The notes below the pieces were generated by a model. It saw only the letters and a list, made by a program, of their open reading frames with translations, was not told where the DNA came from and made no database searches. A DNA stretch of 64,000 bases from Kribbella amoyensis (GTDB taxonomy: Bacteria > Actinomycetota > Actinomycetes > Propionibacteriales > Kribbellaceae), in contig NZ_VIVK01000003.1 in the NCBI RefSeq assembly GCF_007828865.1, positions 459,869 through 523,868 of the forward strand. Reading direction: 5' to 3'. The position numbers and the translations under genes were made by a program. The first letter of the stretch is position 1. The number at the start of each line of letters is the position of its first letter. Of this stretch, positions 16,342 through 25,511 are shown piece by piece.

Positions 16342-17100
16342 CTACTCGCGGCGGGCGAGGTGGAGGTGGAGTTCGGCGTCGAGTTCCACGGTTTCGGGGA
16401 GGACCTGGAGGATTCGGCGGAAGACCTGGTCCCGGTCGGCGGGCGGGAGCATGACGTACGCCGAGACCGTCGAGAGTTGTCCGACGTAGTCGTGGGCGCT
16501 CATCGTCAGACGCCGGTCGATCACCGACTGCCGGACATCGGTGAACCACTCGGATTGCTGCAGCTCCGTGCCGGGCCACTGCATCGGGCGATCCGCGGGT
16601 GTGCCGTCGGGCGACGGGACGCCGTCGTCCGCGAGGTACGGCGCACGGGCCGCGCGCACGGCCTCCTTGAGCGCCGGATCGGCCAGCTGGATCGGTGCGC
16701 CGAACGAGGCGAACACACCACCCGGCCGGACGAGTGCGGCCATGCGGTCCCACCGGCCTTCAGGTTTGGTCCAATGGAGCGCGGCGGCCGAGTACACGAG
16801 GTCGTACGACGAATCCAGCGGCAGATCCTCGAATGCGGCCTGCTCGGTCGTGACGTTGGCCGGCAGGTGTTTCCGCAACTCCGCGAGCATGGCCGCGTCC
16901 GGGTCGGTCGCCGTGACCGCGATCCCGCCCTGCGCGAACAAGTGGGTCGCTTTGCCGGTCCCGGCGCCGATCTCGAGCGCGGTCCGGATCGGCCCACCGG
17001 CGTACGCCGTCACCAACTCGAGGACTTCCGCCGGATACCCGAACCGGAACCGTTCGTACGCCTCTGCCACCGACCCGAAGCTCAACGCCCGCTCAACCAT
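16342..17100 (-). CDS. Class I SAM-dependent methyltransferase
   Basis: 252 aa. Rossmann-like methyltransferase: motif I ALEIGAGTGKAT (around residue 40), motif II region TDPDAAMLAEL, motif IV DLVYSAAALHW, motif V LVRPGGVFASFG. This is the UbiE/BioC-like small-molecule methyltransferase layout. The ATG at 17100 (MVERALSFG) is preferred; 22 upstream in-frame codons do not match the family. The C-terminal 90 residues vary in the family and determine the substrate, which is unknown here. The gene is followed by DUF6228 on the same strand but about 100 bp away. Confidence 0.88.
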   Translation of the reverse strand: MVERALSFGSVAEAYERFRFGYPAEVLELVTAYAGGPIRTALEIGAGTGKATHLFAQGGIAVTATDPDAAMLAELRKHLPANVTTEQAAFEDLPLDSSYDLVYSAAALHWTKPEGRWDRMAALVRPGGVFASFGAPIQLADPALKEAVRAARAPYLADDGVPSPDGTPADRPMQWPGTELQQSEWFTDVRQSVIDRRLTMSAHDYVGQLSTVSAYVMLPPADRDQVFRRILQVLPETVELDAELHLHLARRE

Positions 17101-17214
17101 CCCGGCATCCTGGCACCTTCCACACCCCAGAGCCCGCCATTTTCCAGGCAGGAACAGCGCCATCACCAGCAGTACCGACTCTTGCCGGTCGGGGCGCTCG
17201 CGGGTCCTGGGTGG

Positions 17215-17742
17215 TTAGCCCATGCTTTTCTGGCCGTCGATGGCTTCTCGGATGATGTCGGCGTGGCCGGCGTGCTGGGCTGTTTCGGCGGTGATGTGGA
17301 GGAAGACGCGGCGGACGGTCCAGAAGACGCCTGGTGGTTGCCACGGGGCGGCCGGGAGTTCGTAGCTGGTGTCCAGGTCGAGGGTGCGGACCAGGTCGTC
17401 GGTTGCGGCGGCGACCCGCTCGTACTCCGCGAGGGCTCCGGCCAGCGTTTCGCCTTCGGTGAGGCGGAACTGGTCCTGCCATTGGGCGAGCAACTCCGGG
17501 GTGAACTCGGTCTGCTCGGGCACGTCCTCGCCACCCGTCTGGGCGAACTCGGCCCACCTCTGCTCGACCGCGGTGACGTGCTTGATCAGGCCACCGACGG
17601 TGAGCTCGCTGACGGTACTGCGGGTGTTCGCCTGCTCGTCGGTCAGGCCTTCGGCGGTGTGCCGCAGGAAGTAGCGGTGCTTGGCGAGGAAGTCCAGGAT
17701 GTCGGCGCGCTCGCCGGTGACGGCCTGCTCGGATGAAGTCAT
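17215..17742 (-). CDS. DinB/DUF664 family protein
   Basis: 175 aa, four-helix bundle of the DinB superfamily. Metal-site histidines are visible at 'GGLIKHVTAVEQRW' and 'VFLHITAETAQHAGHAD', the typical H-(HxxxH) triad. In actinobacteria these proteins act as mycothiol- or bacillithiol-dependent transferases or have unknown roles. The ATG at 17742 is the natural start. A second, less similar DinB gene is at 48670. Confidence 0.88.
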   Translation of the reverse strand: MTSSEQAVTGERADILDFLAKHRYFLRHTAEGLTDEQANTRSTVSELTVGGLIKHVTAVEQRWAEFAQTGGEDVPEQTEFTPELLAQWQDQFRLTEGETLAGALAEYERVAAATDDLVRTLDLDTSYELPAAPWQPPGVFWTVRRVFLHITAETAQHAGHADIIREAIDGQKSMG

Positions 17743-17805
17743 ACTCCGAGCGTAGACACCGAAGCGGCCAGGATGTGACCTCTACCTCGGCGGTACAGTC
17801 GTCCT

Positions 17806-18348
17806 GTGACCGCCCTGCCGGAAGACCGCCCGCCGATGATCGGCAACGAGGACCGTGACGCGGCTGTGCAGCGGCTGCAGGACGCCTACGCCGACGGGTA
17901 CCTCTCGCACGACGATCTCGAGGAACGCCTCCACCAGGTGCTCACCGTGAAGACGCAGGGCGAACTGGTCGTGGCATTGGGCTCGCTTCCGGCGGAGAAG
18001 GCGGCCACGTCGTCCACGATCGCGGCCGCCGGTGGGCGGATCCAGCGGCGGGGCGTTTGGCGCGTCCCGCGGAACCTCAAGGTCGAGTCGGCGTTCGGCC
18101 GGGTGCGGCTTGATCTGTCCCGGGCGATCATCGAGGACCCGGTGGTCGACCTCGAACTGCAGCTCGGGACCGGCCGGGCCACGATCGTCGTCCCCCGGGA
18201 TGCGGTCGTCGACATCGAGGGTCTGCAGACCGGATGGAAGGACACGTCGTACCGCCCCCGGCGAGGCGCTGGTTCGGGCGGGCCGACGATCCGGGTCTCC
18301 GGGACGATGGGGTTCGGCCGGCTGAAGATCCGTCACGCGCGGCGCTGA
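17806..18348 (+). CDS. DUF1707 SHOCT-like domain protein with LiaF-like C-terminus
   Basis: 180 aa, cytoplasmic. N-terminal DUF1707 domain (residues 11-63: IGNEDRDAAVQRLQDAYADGYLSHDDLEERL) and a C-terminal beta-rich domain (about 90-178) resembling the LiaF-type 'cell-wall-active antibiotic response' repeat: VESAFGRVRLDLSRA, VDLELQLGTGRATIVVP, IRVSGTMGFGRLKI. This arrangement is common in actinobacteria, often without transmembrane helices; a role in envelope-stress sensing is inferred only from LiaF. The GTG at 17806 lies close to a possible -10, so it may be leaderless. Confidence 0.85.
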   Translation: MTALPEDRPPMIGNEDRDAAVQRLQDAYADGYLSHDDLEERLHQVLTVKTQGELVVALGSLPAEKAATSSTIAAAGGRIQRRGVWRVPRNLKVESAFGRVRLDLSRAIIEDPVVDLELQLGTGRATIVVPRDAVVDIEGLQTGWKDTSYRPRRGAGSGGPTIRVSGTMGFGRLKIRHARR

Positions 18349-18399
18349 CTCTCCTTTCTGCGGCAGGCTTCTGGGCCGGCTGCTCGTTGCCTTCTGCAC

Positions 18400-20046
18400 C
18401 TATTGTTCCGCCGGGCGGAGGGCGATCGTGTACATGATCGTCGTACCGGAGGTGGTCGCCCCTGTCGCCGTGAAGGTCCCCGTCGGTGCGATGCCGACCG
18501 CGGCATCTGTGTCCGCGAGTGTGGCTGTGATGTGTCCGCCGCTACTGCCGCTGGCCGTCCTCCGTTGTGTCAGCGTCGTCGGGATCGTGTAGCCCGTGTT
18601 CGTCGACGACTTGTCCGCCCAGTACACGACGACCCAGTCGCCGCCCTGCGTCGGCGTGACGGACGGGGCCGGATGGCTGGCGGTGGTGACCGTTTGGATG
18701 GTCATCGCGTGGACGTCGACCGGCTGTGTGGCCGAGATCCCCCGGTACGCGGTGACCATCAGGTCCGCCTTGTTGATCACCGAGTTCGTGACGGTGACAT
18801 TGGTACCGGCGTCGGTGGCCGTCGCCGTCCTGGTCCAGACGCGGCTCCGCATCCCGGTCGGATCGGCGGTTCGCAGCTGGGTCCAGCCGGCCGGGCCGGT
18901 GGTACTCGCCGGGTTCTGGTTGGAGCTGAAGAAGAGCAGCAACGTGTCGCCCGCTCGGACCGTGCCGGGGATCTGCACGGTGTGGTTGACGAGGTTGCCA
19001 TTGCTCCCCGCGATTCCGACGGCCTCGATCGCGGTCGGGTCCGGCGGGTCGGGTGGATCGACGGTGCCGCCGTAGAACTCGTCGTTGCCCATCGTGCCGA
19101 ACGCGGCGAGTGCGGAGGCGCTGCTGTTCGTGAGCCAGTTGCAGTTCCCCGACCCGGAGAACGGGTAGTCGAAGTAGGCGACACCGCGGAACTGAGCGTA
19201 GTCAGGCCGCTTGAACAGAGCTTGCGCGTCCGCGATCCACTGAGCCTTTCGGCCGGGGACCGCTGGGTCCTCGGTACTGGCCCATTCGGTCAGCCAGAGT
19301 TCCTCGTCCGGATGAGCCGCACCGAAGTCGCGGTACGGGCGGATGATCTGCTCCAGCGACTTCCACGGGTTGCTGATCCCGGTCCGGCAGTTGTGCCAGT
19401 TGTACGCGTCCGCGCCCATCGCTTCCAGGTACGCGTCGCCCGGGTACCACTTGGCGGCGTCGTTGCGGGCCTGAGAACCGACGAAGAAGCTGTAGTCGGT
19501 CATGATCCAGATGAACTTCGCGTTGGTGACGCCGCGATCGTTGAAGATGCCGCGGATCTTGCGCCAGGCCGCGATGAAGTCGGTGGCCGTACCGAGCGCC
19601 TGACTCGCTCCCGATTCGGGCTCGTGGTTGAAGGCGAAGTAGATCGGCGCCTCGAACGCCTTGATCCGATCCGCCCAGCGCACCATGTCGTTGTACAGCG
19701 TGCTTCCTGGCTGCGCTGCGACGAGGTTTGCCCACAGGACCGAAGCGCCGTTTGCCCGCTTCGACTTCACCGACAGGATCAACGTGTGGTCGGTGCTCTT
19801 CAGCCAGTTGTGGAAGGAGTTCGGGAACGCCGAGTCCCAGGACAGGAACTCCCGGACGACATCGAGATGCCCGGCGGTCTGCTCCATCCGTTGCACGGCG
19901 GCCTGATCGGTCTCCCCACCGCGGGTGGCGACCCGGGCCCCGAACTCCATCCCGGTCGGCGAAGCCTGCGCGGGAACAGCGGTCACGCCGCCGGCGAAAA
20001 ACAGTACGAAAACAAGCAGAAGCGTCACAAGACGAAATCTGGCCAT
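18400..20046 (-). CDS. Secreted GH26-like glycoside hydrolase with C-terminal beta domain
   Basis: 548 aa with a Sec signal peptide (hydrophobic 5-25, cleavage near AQA-SP at 27-29). Residues 33-325 form a (beta/alpha)8 barrel of the GH26 (beta-mannanase-like) clan: the acid/base candidate is E142 in FAFNHEPES and the nucleophile candidate is E254 in LWLTEWAS. A PPDPPDP linker near 333 leads to a 210-residue beta-sandwich with Thr-rich strands, probably a carbohydrate- or wall-binding module. It likely cleaves extracellular mannan or another beta-glycan. The ATG at 20046 is chosen over the GTG before it; a run of Gs (AGGGGGGG) 9 nt upstream is the ribosome site. Confidence 0.82.
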   Translation of the reverse strand: MARFRLVTLLLVFVLFFAGGVTAVPAQASPTGMEFGARVATRGGETDQAAVQRMEQTAGHLDVVREFLSWDSAFPNSFHNWLKSTDHTLILSVKSKRANGASVLWANLVAAQPGSTLYNDMVRWADRIKAFEAPIYFAFNHEPESGASQALGTATDFIAAWRKIRGIFNDRGVTNAKFIWIMTDYSFFVGSQARNDAAKWYPGDAYLEAMGADAYNWHNCRTGISNPWKSLEQIIRPYRDFGAAHPDEELWLTEWASTEDPAVPGRKAQWIADAQALFKRPDYAQFRGVAYFDYPFSGSGNCNWLTNSSASALAAFGTMGNDEFYGGTVDPPDPPDPTAIEAVGIAGSNGNLVNHTVQIPGTVRAGDTLLLFFSSNQNPASTTGPAGWTQLRTADPTGMRSRVWTRTATATDAGTNVTVTNSVINKADLMVTAYRGISATQPVDVHAMTIQTVTTASHPAPSVTPTQGGDWVVVYWADKSSTNTGYTIPTTLTQRRTASGSSGGHITATLADTDAAVGIAPTGTFTATGATTSGTTIMYTIALRPAEQ

Positions 20047-20212
20047 CACTCAAAGCCCCCCCTGGCCGGCCCCAATTCCTGGCCCAAGAGCAACACCACT
20101 CAGGCCAACGGGTCAAGGGTCCTAAGTCCCCACCGATCAGCAAGCGAATGAATACCCGAGCGGAATGCAGCACCCGTTGTGTACCTTCCGTCCATGGAGA
20201 CCGAGGTGTGAA

Positions 20213-20761
20213 TTGACGGCCAATGTGAATTGGACCGGCCGAGGCCCGACCTGGCTCGGAGTACCCGCCCTGATCGTCGCCGCTCTCGGCGGCCTGATGC
20301 TTGCTGAACTCACCTATCGGCAGTCGCTCTGCCGAGACCTGCTCACCAATGGGGTTGAGACGACTACGTCGTCCGTACAGGTGCACATCGGGCGAGGCAT
20401 GTCCGAACCGGAAATCGTCTTCCGCACCCGCGACGGCCAGGACATGAGCACGACGCTGGCCGAGTTCGAGGACGACGGCGAGGGTATGCCGGAGGGCCTG
20501 CAGACGCCCGCGCCAGGCACCCGGTACGCTCCGCCGTTGAGCATCGTCTATCGGCCGTCGGACCCAACAGTCGTCCTGGCCACGGTGGACGCACGCGAGT
20601 GGGCCGCCGACAGCCACACAGCACCGCGAGCCATCGCTATGATCATCGGCGGTCTGGCGGTCACGCTGTTCGCGATGGGCTGGCTGACCCGCGACGCCCG
20701 CCGCCGCGGCCTCACCTGGTGGAAGTGGTACACGGACGCCCCGGCGAAGAATCCGCGCTGA
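20213..20761 (+). CDS. DUF3592-like membrane protein
   Basis: 182 aa with a helix at each end (GVPALIVAALGGLMLAEL and AIAMIIGGLAVTLFAMGWL) flanking an extracytoplasmic beta domain of about 100 residues (VQVHIGRGMSEPEIVFRTRDG ... LSIVYRPSDPTVVLA). The 'Y.P.DP..V' strand is the recurrent DUF3592 feature. The start is uncertain: the TTG at 20213 follows GAGGTGTGAA and gives a good N-terminus, whereas an ATG/TTG at 20165 would add 16 doubtful residues. Function unknown. Confidence 0.7.
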   Translation: MTANVNWTGRGPTWLGVPALIVAALGGLMLAELTYRQSLCRDLLTNGVETTTSSVQVHIGRGMSEPEIVFRTRDGQDMSTTLAEFEDDGEGMPEGLQTPAPGTRYAPPLSIVYRPSDPTVVLATVDAREWAADSHTAPRAIAMIIGGLAVTLFAMGWLTRDARRRGLTWWKWYTDAPAKNPR

Positions 20762-20767
20762 GTATTG

Positions 20768-20911
20768 TCAGGCGGATTCTTCGGTGAGGAGGTTGATGCG
20801 GCGGCGGAGGTTGCGGGGGAGGTACCAGTGGTGGGCGAGGAAGGTGATCGCGACGAGTGTTGAGAACGCTGCCACCGGATAGCCGTGGATCGCTCTCTGC
20901 GCACACGCTGA
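20768..20911 (-). pseudogene. C-terminal remnant of a membrane protein
   Basis: An open stretch of 47 codons on the minus strand, closed upstream by TGA and with no start codon, reads QRAIHGYPVAAFSTLVAITF then LAHHWYLPRNLRRRINLL. It looks like the last helix and basic tail of a lost membrane protein. I do not recognise the parent family. It abuts other gene remains to the right, so a decayed gene is the simplest reading. Confidence 0.4.
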
Positions 20912-20987
20912 TCATCCGACACCGCCCCCCCAACTGTTACAGGGTTCGCGCTGTAGTCGTAGGCAACTTTCGTCGCCGCGTTCCTGG

Positions 20988-21300
20988 TCAGCTTGGTTGC
21001 TGGCCGGCGGGGTTCAGGTGGGGTTGGGTTTCGGTGGCGGCCAACGTGGCCAGGAGTTTGAGGTTGTCGGCTGTTGGGTTGCCGGGTCGGCTGTGTAGAC
21101 GAGGAGGGTGAGGCCTGGGTCGGAGGGGAATTCCATGGCTTCGAAGTTGAGGACCAGGTCGCCTACTGCTGGGTGGTGGAGCTTCTTCAGCCCGGTGCGG
21201 TGGAAGCGGACGTTGTGGGCGGCCCACCTGGCGCGGAAGACCTCGCTGCGGGTGGAGAGTTCGGGCTCAAGGTCAGCCGGATCGCGCTCGGACCTGCACC
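20988..21300 (-). pseudogene. Truncated, frameshifted XRE regulator (MmyB-type ligand domain)
   Basis: The minus strand encodes the C-terminal part of the MmyB-like ligand-binding domain of XRE regulators: ELSTRSEVFRARWAAHNVRF, HRTGLKKLHHPAVGDLVLNF, DPGLTLLVYTADP. At about 21085 the homologous reading moves to another frame (PTADNLKLLATLAATE), so one frameshift lies within it. The N-terminal HTH and most of the sensor are absent: similarity ends near 21300. Such regulators are usually divergent from a short-chain or aldo/keto reductase, and a broken AKR lies immediately beyond, so one deletion probably removed both 5' ends. Confidence 0.75.
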
Positions 21301-21389
21301 ACTCATCAACCTCCCAACCAGCCGGCCGCCTGAGGCCCTCCACGCCTACTCCAGTCCGACAGCCAGCCGGCCGCACAGGTTGGTGAGTG

Positions 21390-21731
21390 CTGCGGGTCCC
21401 GAGCCCGCTCGCCAAGGGCCGGCTGGCGCGGCCGTGGGGGACGCAGACGCAGCGCGCCGACACGGATCCGGTGGGCCGCCGGTTCTTCGCCGGGAACGAC
21501 GAGCCGATCGCGGACGCCGTCCAGCGGGTCGCGGAGGCGCGTGGTGTCCCGATGGCGCAGGTCGCGCTGGCCTGGGTCCTGGCCAACCCGGTTGTCGCCG
21601 CGCCGATCGTCGGCCCGACCAAGCCGCACCACCTACCCGACGCGGTCGCCGCCCTCGACCTCGAGCTCACCCCCGACGAGCTCGCCGCGCTCGAAGCCCC
21701 GTACACCCTGCGCCCACCGACCGGCTTCTGA
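21390..21731 (+). pseudogene. 5'-truncated aldo/keto reductase
   Basis: The last 110 or so residues of an AKR barrel are encoded: PSPLAKGRLARPWG, then AVQRVAEARGVPMAQVALAW, VLANPVVAAPIVGPTKPHHL and LTPDELAALEAPYTLRPPTGF. Catalytic Asp/Tyr/Lys/His sites, which lie in the first 200 residues, are missing. A translatable frame of 114 codons exists from 21387, but it cannot make a functional enzyme. It borders the equally truncated divergent XRE regulator. Confidence 0.78.
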
Positions 21732-21872
21732 CGCCCACCTCGCCCGGCGAGCTCCGCCGCTACCTCGCCCCGAGACCTGGCGAACGGCTGGACGTCGCCG
21801 GCACCCTGCCTCCGCACGGCGCTGGTCGGCGTCTCTTGGGCGTGGTGTGATGAAGGTGGGAGTTGGGGGTGC

Positions 21873-22658
21873 GTGGTGAGCAACGGTGGGGCGGTTTGGC
21901 AGCCGGACGGGTGGGATGCGCGGACGCGGATCGGGGTGCTGACGCCGCACGCGGATCTCGGGCCCGAGTCGGAGTTGCAGGCGATGGCGCCCTCGGGGGT
22001 CCGGATCCACGCCGCGCGGGTGCCGTTCGGGGCGATGGCGAGCGGTGGCGCGATGAGCCGGACGATCCCGCTCGCCCCGGTCGAGGCGTTCGTCCGGCCG
22101 CCGCACATCGACGAGGCGCTGGCGTTGCTCGCCGCCGCCCCGCTCGGGGCGATCGGCATCGGGTTCACCAGCGCGGGGTACGTGGTCGGCGCGGCCGGTG
22201 AGCGGAAGCTGATCGAGCGCCTGCACGAACGCGGCAGCGGCGTCCCGATCATCAGTACCTGCGCGTCGGCGGTCGAGGGACTGCGTGAACTCAAGGCCGA
22301 GCGGATCGCGCTGTTCGACCCACCGTGGTTCGACGCCGAGCTGAACCGGCTGGGCGCGGAGTACTTCGGGTCGCAGGGCTTCGAGGTCCGGTACCACGCG
22401 CCGTGCGGACTGCCGAGCCGCCAGCAGAGCATCAACCCGGCCGAGCTGTACCGGTGGATCCGCGACCACACCCCCGCCGAGGCCGACGCGATCTTTGTCG
22501 GAGGCAACGGGTTCCGCGCGGTCGGTGTGATCGCCGCGCTGGAGGAGGATCTCGGCCGGCCGGTGCTGACCGCCAACCAGGCCCTGCTCTGGACCACACT
22601 CCGCGCGGCCGGCTCGCACGCGAAGCCGGCCGGCTACGGTGCGCTCTTCGCGCTCTGA
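21873..22658 (+). CDS. Maleate isomerase / aspartate-glutamate racemase superfamily protein
   Basis: 261 aa. Asp/Glu racemase fold of the maleate cis-trans isomerase/arylmalonate decarboxylase branch: the N-terminal IGVLTPHADLGPESEL motif, 'GFTSAGYV' after strand 4 where maleate isomerase carries a catalytic Cys (here Ser), STCASAVEGL with the second catalytic Cys, and a late GGNGFRAVG (Cys replaced by Gly-Asn-Gly). Probably acts on a dicarboxylic or arylmalonic acid; reaction unproven. The start is one of two consecutive GTG codons (21873/21876) after a G-rich ribosome site. Convergent with the SARP regulator. Confidence 0.78.
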   Translation: MVSNGGAVWQPDGWDARTRIGVLTPHADLGPESELQAMAPSGVRIHAARVPFGAMASGGAMSRTIPLAPVEAFVRPPHIDEALALLAAAPLGAIGIGFTSAGYVVGAAGERKLIERLHERGSGVPIISTCASAVEGLRELKAERIALFDPPWFDAELNRLGAEYFGSQGFEVRYHAPCGLPSRQQSINPAELYRWIRDHTPAEADAIFVGGNGFRAVGVIAALEEDLGRPVLTANQALLWTTLRAAGSHAKPAGYGALFAL

Positions 22659-22701
22659 TCAGCTGATCGGCAGTCCGGGACTCAGCTGATCGGCAGTCCG
22701 G
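22659..22701. repeat. 20-bp tandem duplication between convergent genes
   Basis: TCAGCTGATCGGCAGTCCGG occurs at 22659-22678 and 22682-22701 (period 23). The second copy contains the stop and last codons (GLPIS) of the SARP gene; the first is an extra copy just after the convergent gene's stop. Confidence 0.85.
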
Positions 22702-25465
22702 AGACCAGGAGTTTCTGGATGTCCTCGGCCTGGATGGTCGCATGTCGGTCGGAGGTGGGCAGCCGGTCCAATTCGTCCAGCGCCTGCTGCCAGCTCCGGT
22801 GGGCGTCGTCCAGCCGGGTCAACGCGGTCAGGGCATGCCCTAGCGTCACCAGGACCTCGACCTTGGACCACGGGAGTTGCTCTCGCTCGGACAGCTCGAG
22901 CGCCTCCTCGAGCAGGGCCCTGGCCTCGTCGGGCTGGTCGCGCCGGAGCGCGATCTCGGCGCAGGTGTGCAGGGCGAAGGTCAGCCCGTCCCAGTCCGCG
23001 AGCTCGCGATGCGTCCGCACTGATCTGGTGGCGGAGGCGTACGCGTCGTCGAGGTGGCCCAGATCGCGTTGCGCGTTCGCCAGGTTGTTGGACAGCACCC
23101 CGATGTCGTGAAAGCTCCCGGCCTCCAGCGCGTCGTCCAGCGCGCCGTTGAGGTGCATCACGGCCTCGTCCAACCGGCCCAGCCGCCGCAGCGCCAGCCC
23201 GAGGTTGCCGGTGGTCATCATCTGACCACGCAGGTTCCCCAAGCGCAGGAAGAGGGCACGGGAGTGCTCGATCTCGACGACTGCCTGGGCGTACTCCCCA
23301 GCTCGGCCGTAGCAGGTCGCGAGCTGATTGGCGGCGATGGCTTCCAGCAGCGGATCACCGGCCGCGCGAGCCGCGCTCGCCGCCGTCCGCATGGTCACGA
23401 AGGAGTCGGAGAGGGCCGATTTCCGGGTCAGGTGCTGCCACAGGTAGACACCGACCATCGCCGCTTTCCGGGGGTGGCCGTTCTCCGCGGCCCGCCCGAC
23501 GGCGGAGACGATGTCGCGGTACTCGAGCTCGAACCAGGCATGCGCCTCACGATCCGAGGCGAACCCCAGCGGTTCGGCACCGGCCACGAACTCGGGCAGC
23601 AGGACGAGGTTGTGGCCGATCACCGTGGCCGCGGCCCGCAGTGTCGCCAGGTACCAGTCGAGGAGCCGGCCGAGGACGGCCTGGACCCCTGCCTCGCCGT
23701 CGACCGCGAGGGCCTGCTCGGCGGCGAACACCCCTAGCAAGCTGTGGAACGTGAAGCGGCCGGGCCGTGGCTCCTGGACGAGATGGAGGTCGGTGAGCTT
23801 CCGGAGCGCCCGGACCGTCGCGGCGTCGCCCAGCCCGCCCAGCGCAACGGCACATGGGGTCGATACGGACTGCGCACCGCTCGCCGCCAGGGCGCGGAAC
23901 AGCGCGGCGCAGTCCGGGTCCAACGCGCGATAGGAGCGGTCCACGATCACCCGGACGTCGGCCGCGTCGTCGTCGCCGGTCCGCAGCAGATCCAGCCGCG
24001 CCGGTGCCGAGCGGAGATCCTGGACGAGCTGCTCGACGCCGAGCTCCGGTTGCCGGTTCGCCTGGCCGGCGGCGACCGCCAGGGCCAGCGGCAGGTGTCC
24101 GCAGAGCTCGGCCAGCTCGGTCAGCCAGCGGTCCGGCCGGTCTGCCCCGGCCACGCCCGGGCGCAGCGATCCAGCCAGCATCGCCCGGGACTCCTGCGGA
24201 CTCAGCGGAGCGACCGAGACCTGCCGGAAGTCGTCGCGAGCGGCCAGGCCGTCCAGCCGATGCCGGGAGGTGATGACCACGAACGCGGATCCGCCCGGCA
24301 GCAGCGGGCGTACCTGGTCGGCGTTGCGCGCGTCGTCGAGAACGAGCAGGATCCTCCGCCGGGCGACCGCTGTCCGGAACTCGGCGGTCCGGGCGTCGGT
24401 GGAGGCGGGCACCGCGTCGGCCGGTACGCCGAGCGAGCGGAGCAGGTCGTGCAGGGCGTCCGCCGGGTCGACGGGCGAGCGCTGACCGTAGCCGCGAAGG
24501 TCGACGAAGAGGCAGCCGTCGGGGAACTCGGCGCCGGCCTGATGCGCCCATTGCACGGCCAGCGAGGTCTTGCCCACGCCAGGTGGTCCGTGCAGGATGA
24601 CGCCCGCGTTCGCGCCGGCTTCGTCAGGGCGCGTGCCGAGCAGCCGATGCAGGTCCGCCAGCACCTCGGACCGGCCGCCGAACCGTGCGACGCGAGGCGG
24701 CAGCTGCCACGGGATCATCGGATCCGCGCACGCCTCGGCCGCGTCCGCGGTGAGCGCGAGCGTGAAGGCTGCGCGCAGCTCCTCCCCGGGATCCACGCCC
24801 AGTTCCTCGGCCAGGTGCCGCCGGACCCGGTCGTACTGCCCGAGCGCCTCGGCTCGGCGCCCGGACCCGGCCAGGGCACGGATCAGCCGCGACCACAGGG
24901 ACTCCCGGAGCGGGTACCGGTCGGCCAGGTCGCGGAGCTCGGCGCTGACCAGGTCGTGCCGGGCCAGGGCCAGGTCGAGATCCACCCGGGCCTCGAAGGC
25001 GCCCAGGTACCGTTCGATCAGCCGGGTCCGCTCGTCCTCCGGTACCTCCGGGGCGGACTCGTCGCGGAGCGGCTCGGGCCACATCGCCAGTCCCTGCGCG
25101 AGCAGCTCGTACCGGCGGGCGCTGTCGGTTTCGTTGCCGGCGGCCTCGAACTGGCCGAGCATCCGGAGCACGTCGACGTCGCCGGGATCGATCTGCAGGC
25201 AGTACCGGCCGCGCTCGCTGCTGATCGCGCTCTCACCGAGGACCCGGCGCAGCCGTGCGATCGCCGAGTGCAGGGTCGGCCGGGGGTTGTCCGGGGAGCG
25301 GTCGTCCCAGAGCCGGTTGATCAGCGAATCGGCGGTGAGCGGACGCCCGGCGGACAACGCGAGGAGCGCCACCAGCGACCTCGACAACGCGCCCCGGAAC
25401 TCGACCGGCGTGCCGTCCAGCGCGACCGAGAAACCGCCCAGGAGCTGCACCTTGATCACAGCCAT
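22682..25465 (-). CDS. AfsR/SARP family regulator (BTAD, NB-ARC, TPR)
   Basis: 927 aa. The OmpR-like winged helix (about 1-90) starts MAVIKVQLLGGFSVALDG and includes TLHSAIARLRRVLGE. The bacterial transcriptional activation domain follows (97-245: ESLWSRLIRALAGSGRRAEALGQYDRVRR, EELGVDPGEEL), then an NB-ARC ATPase with Walker A GPPGVGKTS (293-301) and RRRILLVLDDARN (Walker B), and C-terminal TPRs (GNLGLALRRLGRLDEAVMHL; NLANAQRDLGHLDDA). AfsR-type activators link nutrient or kinase signals to secondary metabolism; no biosynthetic cluster is adjacent. The ATG at 25465 is chosen from the SARP N-terminus; longer in-frame sequence upstream crosses a terminator and another gene. TTATTCT lies 8 nt upstream, so it may be leaderless. 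Confidence 0.93.
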   Translation of the reverse strand: MAVIKVQLLGGFSVALDGTPVEFRGALSRSLVALLALSAGRPLTADSLINRLWDDRSPDNPRPTLHSAIARLRRVLGESAISSERGRYCLQIDPGDVDVLRMLGQFEAAGNETDSARRYELLAQGLAMWPEPLRDESAPEVPEDERTRLIERYLGAFEARVDLDLALARHDLVSAELRDLADRYPLRESLWSRLIRALAGSGRRAEALGQYDRVRRHLAEELGVDPGEELRAAFTLALTADAAEACADPMIPWQLPPRVARFGGRSEVLADLHRLLGTRPDEAGANAGVILHGPPGVGKTSLAVQWAHQAGAEFPDGCLFVDLRGYGQRSPVDPADALHDLLRSLGVPADAVPASTDARTAEFRTAVARRRILLVLDDARNADQVRPLLPGGSAFVVITSRHRLDGLAARDDFRQVSVAPLSPQESRAMLAGSLRPGVAGADRPDRWLTELAELCGHLPLALAVAAGQANRQPELGVEQLVQDLRSAPARLDLLRTGDDDAADVRVIVDRSYRALDPDCAALFRALAASGAQSVSTPCAVALGGLGDAATVRALRKLTDLHLVQEPRPGRFTFHSLLGVFAAEQALAVDGEAGVQAVLGRLLDWYLATLRAAATVIGHNLVLLPEFVAGAEPLGFASDREAHAWFELEYRDIVSAVGRAAENGHPRKAAMVGVYLWQHLTRKSALSDSFVTMRTAASAARAAGDPLLEAIAANQLATCYGRAGEYAQAVVEIEHSRALFLRLGNLRGQMMTTGNLGLALRRLGRLDEAVMHLNGALDDALEAGSFHDIGVLSNNLANAQRDLGHLDDAYASATRSVRTHRELADWDGLTFALHTCAEIALRRDQPDEARALLEEALELSEREQLPWSKVEVLVTLGHALTALTRLDDAHRSWQQALDELDRLPTSDRHATIQAEDIQKLLVSGLPIS

Positions 25466-25511
25466 GCCGCAGAATAACGGGCCCGGAGTCCAGCCGGCGA
25501 CGCCCTGGGAA

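Noticed and set aside
21014..22597. 527-codon minus-strand frame crossing the isomerase gene
   Set aside because: Only its last ~70 codons resemble a real protein (the XRE remnant). The rest is antisense to the isomerase and AKR remnant.
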